From NCBI GenBank assembly GCA_026545225.1, contig CM048845.1, positions 81,743,033-81,807,032 on the forward strand: a DNA stretch of 64,000 bases, read 5' to 3'. The position numbers were made by a program, and so were the translations under genes. The notes below the pieces were generated by a model. That model was not told the DNA's origin, searched no databases, and saw only the letters and a list, made by a program, of their open reading frames with translations. Positions 38,293 through 50,364 of this stretch are shown here, piece by piece (position 1 is the first letter of the stretch; every line of letters begins with the position of its first letter). This stretch comes from Cornus controversa (taxonomy: Eukaryota; Streptophyta; Magnoliopsida; Cornales; Cornaceae).

Positions 38293-38569
38293 GTCACGCA
38301 TCGATTTCTGACTCACAAAAGACCGGAGGTTAACCCGTCCACTAAACCCAATGGATCATCTTTACCCTCAATCACCATAGAAGCTTAACCCTATTATTGC
38401 ACATAAATGTGCACAATTCCACATTAACCAACCCCAATGGGCCCTACTTCAAATCATATCACCTTAGTGGGGATTTTATTTATCCGTACTCTTATAAATC
38501 ACTCACTTCCAAGACTCAACATTTTGTTTGTTTATAATATGAAGTTGAGACCTACACCATAGGATAGAG

Positions 38570-41500
38570 CATCCAAAAATATTCAATTTAAAAAAATTCT
38601 AGCAAATTCAGAAGGAACAATAGAATTAAATATAGCATATAAACCCTTGTTGTTATTATTTGTATCTTCATATTTAGCATTAAACCATGTTACTTTATCC
38701 TTCTTTACAGTCACAACAGCATCACCATCACCAGTGGTAGTGGTAGGAATTTTATAGCCATTCTCTACAACCATCCAAACTCTCTCTCTCCTTGAGATTT
38801 TAAATAGGCATTCATGCGAGACTTTCAGAAAGTATAATTTGAACCATCAAACAAAGGAGCTCGCTGAATCGATCCACCCTCTTTCATACTAGATTCCATG
38901 ATAATTTTTGAAAACAAAAATAATTTTTGATTTTAAAAATACTTCGCAAGGAACTACTCACAAATTAGATAACATTGCTCTGATACCAATTGTGAGTTAC
39001 GCAGTGCGAAAGCGGTTGCGAAAAGTACTTTAGAACCTAGAGGGGGGGTGAATAGGATCACTTGCTCGTTTGCTTAATTTTTAATTAATTCAATTTTAAG
39101 TCCAATTAATCAAACAATTAAAGCAAGCAAATAAATAAAGTGCAAGTAAAGAAAAAAATGCACTAGATATACGTGGAAACCCAAGGCGGGCAAAACCATG
39201 GAGGGAAGCGGCACGCCTCAGGAAACCAATTCACTATGATGAAGCAAAGTACAACAGATTCTGTCTCAGTCTCACACCCCTCTTCACTCTATCAAGGATC
39301 TGATGTGGAACACCTCAGACTTATGATTGTGACAACACGTCCAACTACTGCAGACTTCTGACTAACGTCACTACCCTTACAGAAAGGTTACTGGAAGAAC
39401 CAAAATACTCAGCAAGTATTTTGTTCCCTTCGTAGTGCAATCTACTCACCTTTCTTCCTCAGTAAGCAAGCAAGCGAAGAACCTTCAATCCAATGTTCTG
39501 ATCAGTAAATAGATTTGATGTAGTCTCTGAGCAGCTAATCAAAAGTAGAACACCATCCTAAAAATCACTCGTGTAGTATGGATGTGTGTTCTTAAAAATA
39601 GATAACCCTAATTATACTCTATATACTTTCTCTTTCTAAAAATATTAATTTTCCAGGGCACACCTATAGAGAAAATATGAATACATATATATAGGCAAGG
39701 AAGTTCTAATTCTACTTGGAAAAGAAGTTGAATACCAAAATAGAACTTTCCTAGAAGTTTCAAATCCAATAGGAATTAGAATTTTCGTCAAAATCTATTT
39801 CCTATTTGGAACAGGCTAAGTGGGTGATAGGCGTTGAATGTTACGCATTCTAGCCTCTTAACTTATGTATTTTATTCTCTTAGTGATAGATTATTTTGTT
39901 ATTTTACTTTGTTTTAGTGTTTTCTGTATTTTCAGGGCCTTAATGAGTATTTCAGTTAAAACCAAGCTTTTGGGCTTTTAAAGAAGACATCCAAGATGGT
40001 GAGATGAAGCCTACATCAAGGAGAGTCACTCAACCATTTATTTCAACTCAAATCAGCCCAAGAAAGAGGTCCAAGAGAATTACAGCTGCTTAAGAAGGTT
40101 TCGGGCCTGAAGCCCAAATCTGCGCATAATGCAGTCTTAATCCCGTTTTGGAAAACGGACCAGAAGTCTTATTTCCGAGCCTCAAATCGACATTATTTCC
40201 GAGTGGGGTTGAACGAAATTTGATTCTGCACACTTTTGTATTTCACAAAAATTCCGTGAATCGGACTTCTAGTGGGTCAAAAGTTGGGCCGAAGTCAGCA
40301 GGAAAAACCCACCTGATTAGTGCTGCGGGAAACCCTAATTAATTCCTAATTGGATTAGGACTTTGGTGTATTCTCTTGGGGAATAAAGTGAAGACTTGGA
40401 GGCTGAAGAGAGAGAGCTTACACAGAGATTGGAGAGTCTGAGAGGGCTGAAGAGAACAGAAACATATTGCAGAGCCATTGGAGAACGAAGTCATACGCGT
40501 AATTCAGAAAGATGATGTCTTCTTCCTCAACAGTTGAAGCTTCTTCTTCTACCATGAGCGGCTAGTTCATCCACTAGGGTTTTGATGTAGCCCTAACAAA
40601 GCATCAATGGTTTGATTGTTTTAATTATTGGGGACCTTTATATACATGCATAGATTGTGTAATTGTGAGGATTCTTATTAATGAATTGAGCAATAAAAGT
40701 CTTGTAAATTCAATCTCAATGATTTCTTATCTTGTCTTAGATATTTAGTTGTTGTTATTGAACTCAATCTCTTTTGTTTTCTGTGATCATGAGAGAGATT
40801 ATTACACAATGGTAATCACTGAATATATTGTTATGAGCTTTGATGGATTATGCCTAGAGAAGATGAACCATACTGCACCCTAGATTAGAGTAGTTAGGCA
40901 GATGGCCCATGCCAATCGAAGATAGTCCATGGCTTAGCCTTAATCATATGTTATCTTCTTGACGGATGAAGGTGAGCTTGTAGCCACCGACACCACTTAT
41001 GCATGATGTAATTCCCCTATAGTTGATTCAATTGACCATTGATTGTGGAGTTAGTGGTGAAGTCAAACACCCTAGGTTTCTCTCTTATTATCTTCATTAT
41101 CTGTTTACCTTTGATTTATTTTATTTTATCTTTTTAATTAGTTAAAAATCAGAATTCTTTTCTTATAAATTTAATTAGAATTAGTTCTGTGTTCCAACTC
41201 GTCAGAACATAATCCCTGAGGTACGATACCCATTCATTTCGATAGCCCTATTCTGCAAGGAATTCGTTCTATTGCGAAGTGTGGAAAATTTTAATTGATA
41301 TACTTTTTGAGTCACACTCACACACGAATCAGTGGGACCGGTGCCAAATAAATAGGACCGGTGGGACTTTTGTAAAACCTGCAGAAACCTAACTGCTGAG
41401 AAAAGTTGGACCGGTCCTAAATATTGGGGACCGGTCCTACTTTGAAAAACCTTAATTCTTGCATTTAAACCCTGGTTTTTCAAAATAGGCTCAGAAAAAA
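38570..41500 (-). mobile_element. Ty1/copia 5' fragment (LTR, primer site, start of gag)
   Basis: On the minus strand an LTR ends at 38991 (TGTGAGTTACGC on +), immediately followed by TTGGTATCAGAGC, the standard initiator-tRNA-Met primer site (38977-38989). Next is the start of a copia-type gag (APLFDGSNY near 38860, then VTWFNAKYE). The LTR runs right to about 41500 but is split by the solo LTR at 39825-41331. Its outer part at 41332-41480 carries repeated GGACCGGTCC/GGACCGGTG words. The rest of the copia body is absent. Broken fossil. Confidence 0.75.
39825..41331 (+). mobile_element. Solo LTR, Athila type, TSD GTGGG
   Basis: 1507 bp, TGATAGGCGTTG to CACGAATCA, with GTGGG directly on both sides (39820-39824 and 41332-41336). 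Same family as the LTRs at 28069, 37822, 46068 and 50365. It lies inside the copia LTR, so it is younger than that element. The intact duplication around one LTR shows loss of the body by recombination. Confidence 0.92.
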
Positions 41501-41714
41501 AAAGTGCAAAGTGTCATCACCATACTTACCTGTACTATATGGTGTTCTAACTGATTTATCAGCTTCCATGAACTTGAATATCAGCTCGAGGTTGTCGATG
41601 ATCGATACAAAGAATAATATGAAAATTATAACTCGATCAATCAGGTTTTGATCACCGAAATATGCCAATTACAAATTTATCTCACACATGTAATCGAAAC
41701 ACTTCCTACACAGT

Positions 41715-42050
41715 TCTAACTCCACCACCGAGTATTTACCTACTCCAAGGTGGCTAGACCACCGTCACGGAGTATTTACCTACTCTAAGATGACTTGGCC
41801 CCTTTTCTTTTTCTGAGTTTTCACCGAATATTTACCTACTCCAAGGTGAGTAAACCATAATCCTTGAATATTTACCTACTCCAAAGTGATTGGGCAATTT
41901 TTTTTGGAATCTCCACCAAGTATTTGCCTACTCCAAGGTAGTTAGATCCCGATCACCTGGAATTTACCTCCTCTAAGGTGACTTAACCACTCTAACACCC
42001 TAACCGAGTATTGACCTAGTCTAGGCAATTCGTCTATTTTTCCCCGTTTC
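41715..42050. repeat. Minisatellite, ~40-60-bp units, about seven copies
   Basis: Units are built on 'gagtatttacctactccaaggtg' (variants GAATATTTACC, AAGTATTTGCC), with spacers of varying length. The repeat lies in the left LTR remnant of the chromovirus-like element. Non-coding. Confidence 0.85.
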
Positions 42051-42639
42051 CTCACAACGGCCCCATATATGCATTTCGAACATATAAATATTAAGCATTT
42101 AAGTTTCATGCTTCACAATACATAAGCTAGTTATAAAGGAACATAGCACACATTTTATCTCCATGAATCACACATATAATTACCTATACATGTGACAACT
42201 AGCATACAAGTCACATATGCTCACAAAATTTACTTAAGCACATTTTAGTCATGCTCCACTAATGCACACATTTTTCATATAAAGATAGCATGCATTTGAT
42301 ACACAAAATATCACATGATTACAATTATGCTCATTTAACACATTTTTCACAAAAGTGCACAAAACTCTAGCATATACGTGTACATGCCAAATTCTCTCAC
42401 TAATTCACCCCTTATATCATACATAACACCATATACATTTCCATTTCATATAAGAGACTAAAGAGAGTAGAAAACACTCACATCCCAACCCTCTTATCAC
42501 TCTATAATATCCAATACACAATCCTAGCTCTTACTATTTCTCCCGAAACCCTAAAATCGACAAGTAAATGAGAAGAGGAACCCCTACCTTGAAAATGAAG
42601 GCCTTTCAAGAATTTCTCAAAATTCCAACAATGTCCTTA

Positions 42640-43733
42640 ATAGGTTGAACGAAATTCAATTCTGGACACTTTTGTATTTCACATAAATTTTGTGAATCGG
42701 ACTTCTACTGGGTCAAAAATTGAGCCAAAAGTCAGCAGAAAACCCACCTGATTAGGGCTGCGGGAAACCCTAATTGTCTCCAAATTAGGTGGGGACTCTT
42801 CATATTCTCTTGGCTATTAAAAATGATGAATTGGGGATGTATTAAGGAGGCTTGACAAAAGCTTTATAGAGCTTTTGGAGTGGAGAATCATTAGAGAACA
42901 AGGCATATCAATACTTCCATGGAGATGATGTCTTCTTCCTCAACCGTTGAAGCTTCTTCTTCTACCATGAGCGGCTAGTTCAACCACCAGGGTTTTGATG
43001 TAGCCCTAACTAAACATCACTGGTTTGATTATTCTAATTATTGGGGACCGTTATATACATGCATAGACTGTGTAATTTAGAGGATTCTTATTATAGAATT
43101 AAGCTATAAAAGTCTTATAAATTCAGCTTCAATGATTTTCTACCTTGTCTTAGATATTTAGTCGTCGTTATTGAACTCAATCTCTCTTATTTTTTGTGAT
43201 TATGAGAGCGATTATTACACAATTGTAATCACTAAATATATCATTATACGCTTTGATGGAGTATGCCTAGAGAAGATGGACTATACTGCACCCTAAAGTA
43301 TAGTAGTTAGGTAGATGACCCATGCCAATCGAAGATAGTTCACGACTTAGCCTTAATCATATGTTATCTTCTTAACGGATAAAGGTGAGCTTGTATCCAT
43401 CGACACCACTTATGCATGATATGATGCCCCATGTTAGTTCAATTGACCATTGATTGTGAAGTTAGTGGTAAAATCAATAACCCTAGATTTATCTTATATT
43501 CTCTACACTCCTTAGTTTTTTTTGCTTTTGTTCAATTACTTCATTAGTTAATTTAGTTATAAAAATCATAATTCTTTTCTATTAAATTTAATTAGAATTA
43601 ATTCCGTATATCCAACTCAGTCAGACCACAGTCCCTGAGGTTTGACACCCCTTTCGATAGCACTATTTTACAAAGAATTCGTTCTATTGCCAAGTGTGGT
43701 AATTTTAATTGAGACACTCACAACACATGCATC
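42640..43733 (+). mobile_element. Athila-type LTR, partial
   Basis: It matches the interior and 3' part of the family LTR from about 'ttgaacgaaattcaattctgg' to the terminal 'acatgcatca', lacking the first part of the LTR. It abuts integrase-core sequence of the chromovirus-like element on its right and LTR remnant on its left. Fossil. Confidence 0.85.
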
Positions 43734-44267
43734 ATTAGCACTCTGTGCAGCCTCAAAATTTGATCAATGTATAATAGACTAAGAGTATCCATATCATCTG
43801 TCACTCGAATATGAAGGAAATGAGCCACATTAGTCAATCTATCCACAATGACCCAAACCACATCGTGACTCTTCCTTGTCCTAGGTAACCCCATCACAAA
43901 GTCCATGGTGACGTGTTCCCACTTTCATATAGCTACCGGTAGTAGCTGCAATAAGTTTGCTGGTCTCTGATGTTCGGCCTTCACTTGTTGACAAGTGAGG
44001 CACCTCACTACAAACCGTGTGACGTCCTTTTTCATGCCCTTCCACCAATACTGTCTACGAAGATTATGGTACATCTTGGTACCACCGGGATGTACTACAA
44101 GTCTAGAGCTATGAAACTCCCTCAGAAACTCATCCCTACATGCTAATGGAGCAACCATTCTGCCTCTGAACCTCAAACCTCCACTGAATGGATAACTCAA
44201 TCTTCCACTGTCTCACCACCCAAAATTTGAGTGCGAAAACTCTCTAACTCACTGTCATGCCTCTGCT

Positions 44268-45218
44268 TGTAATACCCCGCTCCAACACATGGTATGATAT
44301 TGTCCGCTTTGGGCCATAGCCTGCACGATTTTGCTCTTGGATTTTACCCCAAAAGGCCTCATACCATTTGAAAAGAATATACTACATATAAGCACATCCC
44401 CTTTTCCACACCCAGGCGATGTGGGATTGAGCACCCTGTACCCTATCAGTGTGGTAGCTCAGCCCAGTGTCTATCTTTGCACCCGCCCACTCACACCCGT
44501 CCACAAAGGTTACTACAATGTACCCCCTTACGAGGCCCGACGTCCTCGTCGGCACACTTCCGGCTGGGTTCAGGCTCTAATACCAACTGTAATACCCCAC
44601 TCCAACACATAGTATGATATTGTCCGTTTTAGGCCATAGCCACTGTAATACCACGCTCCAACACATGGTATGATATTGTCCGCTTTGGGCCAGAGCCCGT
44701 ACGGTTTTGCTCTTGGCTTTTATCCCAAAATGCCTTATACCATTTGAAGAGAACATACTACATATAAGCACATCCCCTTTTCCACTCCCAGGCGATGTGG
44801 GATTGAGCACCCCGTACCCTGTCAGTATGGTAGCTCAGCCTAGTGTCTCTCTTCACACCCGCCCACTCACACCCGTCCACAAGGGTTACTATAATCCACC
44901 CCCTACGAGTCCCGACGTCCTCATCGGCACACTTTCGACTGGGTTCAAGCTCTGATACCAACTGTAATACCCCGCTCCAACACATGGTATGATGTTGTCT
45001 GCTTTGGGACTGAGCCCGCACGGTTTTGCTCTTGGGTTTTACCCCAAAAGGCCTCATACCATTTGAAGAGAACATACTACATATAAGCACATCCTCTTTT
45101 CCACACCCAAGTGATGTGGGATTGAGCACCCTGTACCCTGTCAGTGTGGTAGCTCAAACCCAGTGTCTGTCTTCGCACCCGCCCACTCACACCTGTCCAC
45201 AAGGGTTATTATAATGCT
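44268..45218 (-). mobile_element. Tandem array of a TRIM element (three full LTRs)
   Basis: On the minus strand each unit is an LTR TGCTCAATCCCACATCG...GGGGTATTACA followed by the primer-site word TTGGTATCAGAGC (tRNA-Met type) and a ~155-bp non-coding centre. Full LTRs are at 44268-44433, 44644-44809 and 44963-45128, each exactly 166 bp. A partial LTR lies at 44588-44643 and a partial centre at 45129-45218. Short open frames in the array are by-products. LTR-centre-LTR-centre-LTR arrays are a known product of TRIM recombination. It sits between the RNase H and integrase parts of the host gypsy element. Confidence 0.9.
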
Positions 45219-46067
45219 CCTCCACCACTCTACTCACTAAAGTTGGTTGCACTATAAGTGTGAACAAAGTGGCCTGTCCATCATTCTCACTGGAGTACAG
45301 TCCCATTTCTTAGATGTCTTCCATCATTTTCTACTCTCGAATGGCAATACTAGATAGAGTGCTATGTGACTTCCGGCTCAATATATCGGCAACCACATTA
45401 GCCTTTCCTGGGTGATACTAAAGGTAAAAGTTGTAGTCTTCCATGTATTCAACCCATCTCCTTTGTCTCATATTCAAGTCATTTTGTGTAAAAAGATACT
45501 TCAATCTCTTATGATCAGAGAAAACCTCAAACTTCTCTCTGTAGAGATAATGTCTCCACGTTTTTAAAGCAAAAATTACCGCCGCTAACTCCAAGTCATG
45601 AGTCGGGTAATTCTGCTCGTGGATCTTCAACTGTTAGAAACCATATGTAACAACCCTCTCGATCTGCATCAACACACATCCCAAACCATCTCGTGAAGCA
45701 TCACAGTAGATGAAATAACCTAAACCATGCTCAAAAATAATCAAGATTAGAGCACTAGTTAATCTACGCTTCAATTCCATAAAGGAATGCTAGCAAGCAT
45801 CATTCCACTCAAACTTGACTCCTTTACGAGTAAGCTTGGTCATCGACGCTGCTAACTTCGAAAAGGCTTTCATAAAATACCGGTAATATCCTGCCAATCC
45901 CAAGAAATTATGTATCTCGACTACATTTTTAGGCCTCCCCTAATTCATTATCACTTCTATCTTAGAAGGGTACTACTGATACTCCTCCTTCTGACAACAC
46001 GTGCCCTAGGAACTTCACCTCCGTTAGCCAAAATTCGCATTTTTCAAATTTGGCATACAAATGGTGT

Positions 46068-47561
46068 TGATCGGCGTTGAATGTTACGCATTTCAGCCTC
46101 TTAATTTGTATATTTTACTCTCTTAGTAGTATCTTATTTTGTGATTTACTTCATTTTAGTGTTTTCTGTATTTTCAGGACCTTAATGATTATTTCAGTTA
46201 AAACCATGATTTTAGGCTTTTAAAGATGACATCCAAGAGGGTTAGATAAAGCCTACATCAAATAGATTTATTTAACTTCATAATTTAACTCAAATCAGCC
46301 CATGGAAGAGGTCCAAGAGAATTATAGCTACTTAAGGAGATTATGGGCCTAAAGCCCAATTTTGAGCTTAATACAATTTTACTCCCATTTTCAAAAATGG
46401 ATCAAAAGTCTTATTTCTGAGCCTCAAATCAACTTAACTTTAATATAAATTGAATGAAATTCAATTCTGGACACTTTTGTATTTCACAAAAATTTCGTGA
46501 ATCGGACTTCTAGTGGGTCAAAAGTTAGGTCGAACATCAGTAGAAAAATTCACCTGTTTAGTGCTGTGGGAAAACCTAATTAATTCTTAATTGGATTAGG
46601 ACTTTGGTGTATTCTCTTGGTGCATAAAGGGGCAAATTGAAGGCTATTTTTGGAGGGTCTTGGAGAGATTTTGGGTAGAATTGAAAACATACTTTGCAGA
46701 GTTTTGGAGTGAAAAATCATTGGAGAACGAAGTCTTGTGCGTTATTCATGAAGATGATGCCTTCTTCCTCAACCGTTGAAGTTTCATCTTCTACCACGAG
46801 CGGCTAGTTCATCCACTAGAGTTTTGATGTAGCCCTAACTAAGCATCAATGGTTTGATTATTTTAGTTATTGGGGACCTTTATATACATGCATAGATTGT
46901 GTAATTTAGAGGATTCTTATTATAGAATTGAGCTATAAGAGTCTTATAAATTCAGTTTCAATAATTTCTTATCTTGTCTTAGATATTTAGTTGTTATTAT
47001 TGAACTCAATCTCTCTTATTTTTTGTGATCATGAGAGCAATTTTACATAATGGTCATCACTGAATATATCATTATATGCATTGATGGAGTATGCCTAGAG
47101 AAGATAGACCATACTGCACCCTAGAGTATAGTAGTTAGGCATATGACTCATGTCAATCGAAGATAGTCCATGACTTAGCCTTAATCATATGTAATCTTCT
47201 TGATAGATGAAGGTGAGCTTGTAGCCACCGACACCACTCATGCATGATATGATTCCCCATAGTTAATTCAATTGACCATTGATAGTGAAATTAGTGGTGA
47301 AGTCAAATACCTTAGATCTATCTCATATTTTCTACACTCTATATTTCCTTTTGTTTATTTTAAATTGCTTTTTAATTTGTTTAAATATTAAAATCAGAAT
47401 TCTTTTCTTTCTAAATTTAATTAGAATTAATTCCGTATTCCAACTCATTCAGACCATAATTCTTGAGGTTCGACACCCTTTTCAATAGCCCTGTTTTGGA
47501 AGGAATTTGTTTTATTGTGAAGTGTGGTAATTTTAATTGATACACTCACAACACACAATCA
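46068..47561 (+). mobile_element. Solo LTR, Athila type, TSD GGTGT
   Basis: 1494 bp, TGATCGGCGTTG to CACACAATCA, with GGTGT on both sides (46063-46067 and 47562-47566). It is inserted in the reverse transcriptase region of the minus-strand chromovirus-like element. The body was lost by LTR recombination. Confidence 0.92.
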
Positions 47562-50364
47562 GGTGTTCTCTAAAAATCTGCAATACTGTCCTCAAGTGGA
47601 TCTCATGCTCCTCTATAGAAGAAGAATACATAAGAATGTTGTTCACAAAGATCACTACAAACCTATCCAAGTACACTCAAAATATTCGGTTCATCAAATC
47701 CATGAACTTTGTCGGTCCGTTCGTCAATGCAAATGGCATCACTAGAAACTCATAGTGACCATATCTAGTTTGAAAGGCTGTCTTCAGAATATCCTCTTCC
47801 CTTACCCTTAACTGGTAATACCCCGACCTCAAGTCGATCTTCGAGAAACAAGTCATCTATCCTTGGCAAATGATACTTGTTCTTGATCATTGCTTGGTTC
47901 AACTTATGGTAGTCTATGCATAATCGTAAAAATCCGTCCTTCTTTTTAACAAATAGGACCGTAGCTCTCCATGGTAATGTACTAGGTTGTATAAATCCCT
48001 TATCCAACAATTCTTGCAATTGATCTTTCAATTCCATCAACTCTGCCGGTGCCATCCAGTACGGTGCCATGGAGATAAGCGATGTACCAGAAGTAAGATC
48101 AATGCTAAACACAACATCTCTCATCGGAGGTAACTCTGTCAAGTTCCCCAGAAACACATTCATAAACTCACTAACCACCAGTGGAAATCGTTCACTACTC
48201 ATAATCTCCTCCTCCTCCACTAATAAGCTAGCTAGGAAATATCTAACCCCGTCCTACACACCGGAACTAAACAAAGACGGAACGTAGAAATCATCCTGCT
48301 CTCCCACAAAGTAAAAACAATCACCCTCAGGTGTGCACACTGTCACTATCCTACGGAAACAATCAATCTTGGCTCCAAATGTAGATAGCCAATCCATACC
48401 TAGAATGACATCAAAATTGGTCATGTCTAGTAACACAAAGTTGAACACTAATCGACGCCTAATAACCTCGATCTCGCAAGATTGACATACTCTATCCAGG
48501 GTAACCCAATCCCTGACTGGTGTATCAATGGACAATGGTGACTTCAGTGATAACACCCTCAACCCCAAGGCATAAGAAAATGCAACATATATGAATGAAT
48601 GCGATGCTTCTGAATCTATCAACACCCTAGCCCACGAACTAGAAACCAGGAAAATACCACTGACCACTGATGGTCTTGGCATGCCCTCTGCTGGAGCGAG
48701 TGTGAAAACACGGCCTCGTGTCTGCTGACCTTACTAGCCAATCCTCTACAAGCCTGACTGTTGACTAGAAGTAGGCGTGGAACCCCTCGCTACTCGCGAT
48801 CCCTGTACTGATTGTGCTAGTTGTGGTGGCGGTAATGCCCTAAAACCAGACTAAATCATAGTCGTCTGCTCAGCTATCTGCTAAATCTCTGTACCACTTT
48901 GTATCACCTGCCTCCACGGGCAATTAGTTTTCATATACCCGGGTTGTTTACAAGAAAAGCACACCATTTCCCCCACTATCCTTACTGGCACTAGTGCCAC
49001 TATATATCCCTATGGGCACTCCTTGCTGAAATGGCCAATCTGATGACAATTATTGCACACCATAGAAGATCATAAGGATCTGGTAAGCAATGCCAATGAA
49101 AGTATCAGGCGATCTTGTTGTTGCCCTTGGAAACCTGACTTGCCTTCCCTGTTCCTCTTCCGTCCTTGACCACCCGAAGATGCCCCCGCACTCTTCGCTT
49201 GCTGTTTAGAGTCCTATATCCTTTGGGTGTCTCTGTCATTTTCCTCAGCCACTAAGGCTCTGTCAACCACTTCATTGTAGGTCCTTAAACCTAAAATGGA
49301 TACCTTTTTCTGATAAAGGTTTTTAGTCCCTTCACAAAACTCTTCATTTTTAGTTCCTCATTCATCACTATCTCCGGGGCAAAGCGAGCCAATGATGTGA
49401 ATTTGTTCTCGTACCCTATCACGTCTAAGTCCCCTTGGACTAAGTCTATGAACTCTTGCCTCATTCGGTCTCTCACCGAAGTTGGAAATAACTTATCAAA
49501 AAACAACCCTTTAAAGGTTTCACAATCCATGGTCTCGGTGTTGTGGACATTCCCGATGAATTACCACCACCGATCCGCTTCCCCTTGTAAGTGAAGTGTT
49601 GCCACTCCCACTTTTAAATCCTCATCGATTGCAAAAGTAACTATGAGTTTATGTGTCTAATCAATCCAGCTTTTTGCCACTAACGGATCACACGCACCAT
49701 CAAAAGTAGGCGGCTTAAATTTCACATACTCCCTCATAGCCACCATTTGTCGACTCCAGGCAACTCTAGGTAGTGCCTGAACCTCCTCTTCCCTAGCCAT
49801 TCTTCTCATAGTATCTGCCATGTCACACATGAATTGTGTTCCATCTATTGGTTCCTGAGGAGCATCAGCGCCTATGTCTCGCGCTCATCTTGAAGGCATT
49901 TTGCTATATGTACAACAAGAAAAATTTTAAGTCCAAGAAATTTACACTTCTTACATATATCCATCATGCTTACACACACCATGTCAATTTAGTCCATATA
50001 GGTATCTTATGAAAATGTAAGCATACATCAAGTTTCAAATAAGCAATTTACAACTTTTAAGTCAAAATCCTTATGTTATGATCCTTAACCTCAAGTGATC
50101 ACTAAATCAAGTCTCACCCTTCATCCATAGGTATGCTAACCTAGATCTTTGATACCATGTTGTCACGCCCTAATTTTTGACTCCCGAAAGGTCGGAGGTT
50201 AACCAATCCATTAAACCCAATGGATCATCTTTACCCTCAATTACCGCTGGAGCTTAACCCTATTCTTGCATGTAGATGTGCACAATTCCACTTTAACCAA
50301 CCCCAATGGGCCCTACCTCAAATCAGATCACCTTAGTAGGGATTTTATTTATCTACACTCTCAC

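Larger units (their letters stand above)
38293..50364 (-). mobile_element. Ty3/gypsy retrotransposon (chromovirus-like), broken and repeatedly invaded
   Basis: Read on the minus strand: 5' LTR start at 50364-50161 (TGTCACGCCC on +, next to a primer-site word ending GATACCA in reverse), gag around 49900-48900 with a zinc-knuckle-like motif near 48950, protease 48682-48254 (LIDSEASHSF, VILGMDWLS), reverse transcriptase start 48220-47765, RNase H 45630-45418 ([11 protein letters not shown]), integrase zinc domain 44200-43925 (H...H...CLTC) and integrase core 43906-43734. The left LTR is in pieces at about 38293-38540 and 41500-42632. Inside it lie a copia piece, two Athila-type LTRs and a TRIM array. 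Many breaks. The pol order gag-PR-RT-RH-INT is diagnostic of Ty3/gypsy. Confidence 0.8.

Noticed and set aside
44268-45218. Possible Cassandra element (TRIM with 5S rRNA-like LTR)
   Set aside because: I see no 5S A-box, intermediate element or C-box words in the LTRs; general TRIM is the safer call.
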